This document shows, in pieces, positions 63,063 through 64,000 of a stretch of DNA of 64,000 nucleotides. The stretch spans positions 87,392 through 151,391 of the forward strand of contig NZ_CABVPX010000020.1 of assembly GCF_902499125.1 (NCBI RefSeq), given 5' to 3'. The stretch comes from Burkholderia arboris (GTDB taxonomy: Bacteria; Pseudomonadota; Gammaproteobacteria; Burkholderiales; Burkholderiaceae). The notes under the pieces were generated by a model, which made no database searches, was not told where the DNA came from, and worked only from the letters and a program-made list of their open reading frames with translations. The translations under genes were made by a program, and so were the position numbers. Each line of letters opens with the position of its first letter. Positions within the stretch are counted from its first letter, which is position 1.

Positions 63063-63650
63063 ATGCCGTTCAATTTCCCGATTTTCCTGACGTGGGTACG
63101 GATCGTGCTGATTCCGCTCGTCGTCGGCGTGTTCTATCTGCCGGACACGGTGATGGGTGGCGCGCACCGCAATCTCGCGGCGGCGGCGATCTTCATCCTC
63201 GCGGCGCTGACCGACTGGTTCGACGGCTTCCTGGCACGCAAGTGGAACCAGACATCGTCGTTCGGCGCCTTTCTCGATCCGGTGGCGGACAAGCTGATGG
63301 TGACGGCCGCGCTGCTGATCCTCGTGCAGATTTCGCGAGTCGACGCGGCGATCGCGCTCGTGATCGTCGGCCGCGAGATCGCGATTTCGGCGCTGCGCGA
63401 ATGGATGGCGCAGATCGGCGCGTCGAAGAGCGTCGCGGTGAACCAGCTCGGCAAGTTCAAGACTGCGTGCCAGATGGTCGCGATCCCGATGCTGCTGTTC
63501 TACGGGCCGCTGCCGCTCGGCGTCGTGACGATCGACACGCGTGTGTGGGGCGAGTGGCTGATGTATCTCGCGGCGGTGCTGACGATCTGGTCGATGCTGT
63601 ACTACATGAAGCTCGCGTGGCCGCAGATTCGCGAGCGCGGCGGCGCGTGA
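63063..63650 (+). CDS. pgsA: CDP-diacylglycerol-glycerol-3-phosphate phosphatidyltransferase
   Basis: Makes phosphatidylglycerol phosphate in the inner membrane. 195 aa, starting MPFNFPIFLTWVRI. The CDP-alcohol phosphotransferase motif is complete (DGFLARKWNQTSSFGAFLDP then VADK: D-G-x2-A-R-x8-G-x3-D-x3-D). Four or five hydrophobic segments. uvrC-pgsA-tRNA-Gly order matches E. coli. Confidence 0.97.
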   Translation: MPFNFPIFLTWVRIVLIPLVVGVFYLPDTVMGGAHRNLAAAAIFILAALTDWFDGFLARKWNQTSSFGAFLDPVADKLMVTAALLILVQISRVDAAIALVIVGREIAISALREWMAQIGASKSVAVNQLGKFKTACQMVAIPMLLFYGPLPLGVVTIDTRVWGEWLMYLAAVLTIWSMLYYMKLAWPQIRERGGA

Positions 63651-63706
63651 GCAGTACGTCTCGCGTGCCGGCGAGCACGTTTTTGGAAAAAGGGCTGGAA
63701 AAGCCC

Positions 63707-63735
63707 TTGACACACGAATGTGCCTTCGACATAAT
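63707..63735 (+). promoter_or_regulatory. Near-consensus sigma-70 promoter of the tRNA-Gly genes
   Basis: TTGACA, 17 bases, CATAAT; the predicted start is about 55 bases before the first tRNA-Gly. Confidence 0.85.
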
Positions 63736-63796
63736 CTCGCTTCTCCGCTGCACGACGAAGTAAGTGTGTGACGGGGAAGCAGTGGTGCAGCAATAC

Positions 63797-63872
63797 GCGG
63801 GAGTAGCTCAGTTGGTAGAGCGCAACCTTGCCAAGGTTGAGGTCGCGAGTTCGAGACTCGTCTCCCGCTCCA
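63797..63872 (+). tRNA. tRNA-Gly (anticodon GCC), first copy
   Basis: 76 bases with encoded CCA. The anticodon loop reads CTTGCCAA with GCC; acceptor GCGGGAG pairs with CTCCCGC. Confidence 0.97.
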
Positions 63873-63925
63873 GATTTTTTCTGGCAGCGCGTGGTACGGC
63901 GAAGCGCTGCAGATGCAGGACACAT

Positions 63926-64000
63926 GCGGGAGTAGCTCAGTTGGTAGAGCGCAACCTTGCCAAGGTTGAGGTCGCGAGTTCGAGACTCGTCTCCCGCTCC
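63926..64000 (+). tRNA. tRNA-Gly (anticodon GCC), second copy, last base outside window
   Basis: Identical to the first copy over all 75 visible bases; the final A of CCA falls beyond the window edge. 53 bases separate the copies. Confidence 0.95.

Noticed and set aside
63602..63925. A minus-strand frame with a peptide like SGAGDESRTRDLNLG
   Set aside because: It reads the reverse strand of the tRNA-Gly gene and is spurious.

Overview
The window is a gene-dense, high-G+C (about two thirds by eye) stretch of core chromosome from a Burkholderia, most likely the B. cepacia complex, chromosome 1. This rests on protein sequence resemblance, strong GC3 codon bias and gene order: yceD-rpmF-plsX-fabHDG-acpP-fabF running into rpoE-rseA-rseB-mucD-lepA-lepB-rnc-era-recO-pdxJ-acpS-nagZ, and uvrC-pgsA-tRNA-Gly. 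I saw no insertion sequence, prophage, CRISPR array, integrase or toxin island.

Layout. 1-5.3 kb: the 3' part of pmbA, folA, a small secreted protein, a VpsR-type sigma-54 regulator with a degenerate receiver domain, and thyA. 5.3-17.6 kb: mostly minus-strand accessory-type genes, namely a FecR-like/DUF6600 tryptophan- and proline-rich secreted protein, an ArsR regulator, fumC, a MATE exporter, a small S4 protein, azlCD with an AraC regulator, and creA. Plus-strand genes here are a 46-aa secreted microprotein, a thioesterase and an Ala/Lys-rich exported protein. 17.6-24.6 kb: two identical tRNA-Asn genes, fdxA, pncB, an orphan lutC, an NhaD-type antiporter, a 2-hydroxyacid dehydrogenase and rmuC. 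24.7-31.9 kb (minus): a GNAT enzyme, a membrane protein, molybdenum-cofactor genes moeA-mobA-moaA, and rne. 32.6-37.1 kb: rluC divergent from rne, a HAD phosphatase, a Rieske protein, sppA, and a convergent maf/methyltransferase pair. 37.2-44.1 kb: the L32 and fatty-acid synthesis operon. 44.1-48.8 kb: the envelope-stress module, with a YgfX-like gene ahead of rpoE. 48.9-57.1 kb: lepA-lepB and rnc to nagZ. 57.3-60.8 kb (minus): an NtrC-type response regulator with an altered GAFTGA loop, then efp and its arginine rhamnosyltransferase earP. 60.9-64 kb: uvrC, pgsA and two tRNA-Gly genes.

How the genes work together. folA and thyA share the thymidylate/folate cycle. moaA, mobA and moeA make molybdenum cofactor. 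plsX to fabF make acyl chains on AcpP, and acpS further along supplies holo-ACP. RpoE, RseA and RseB sense envelope damage and MucD degrades misfolded periplasmic protein. EarP rhamnosylates EF-P at Arg32. RNase E and RNase III are both encoded here, each behind a leader with strong secondary structure.

No clearly novel multi-gene system is present. The observations most worth following are the GAFDGA regulator, the two overlapping hairpins between acpP and fabF, a perfect 14-bp hairpin before rnc, a porin-like microprotein, and an operator-like repeat cluster upstream of the VpsR-type regulator. Functions are assigned from motifs and family knowledge alone; no database search was possible.
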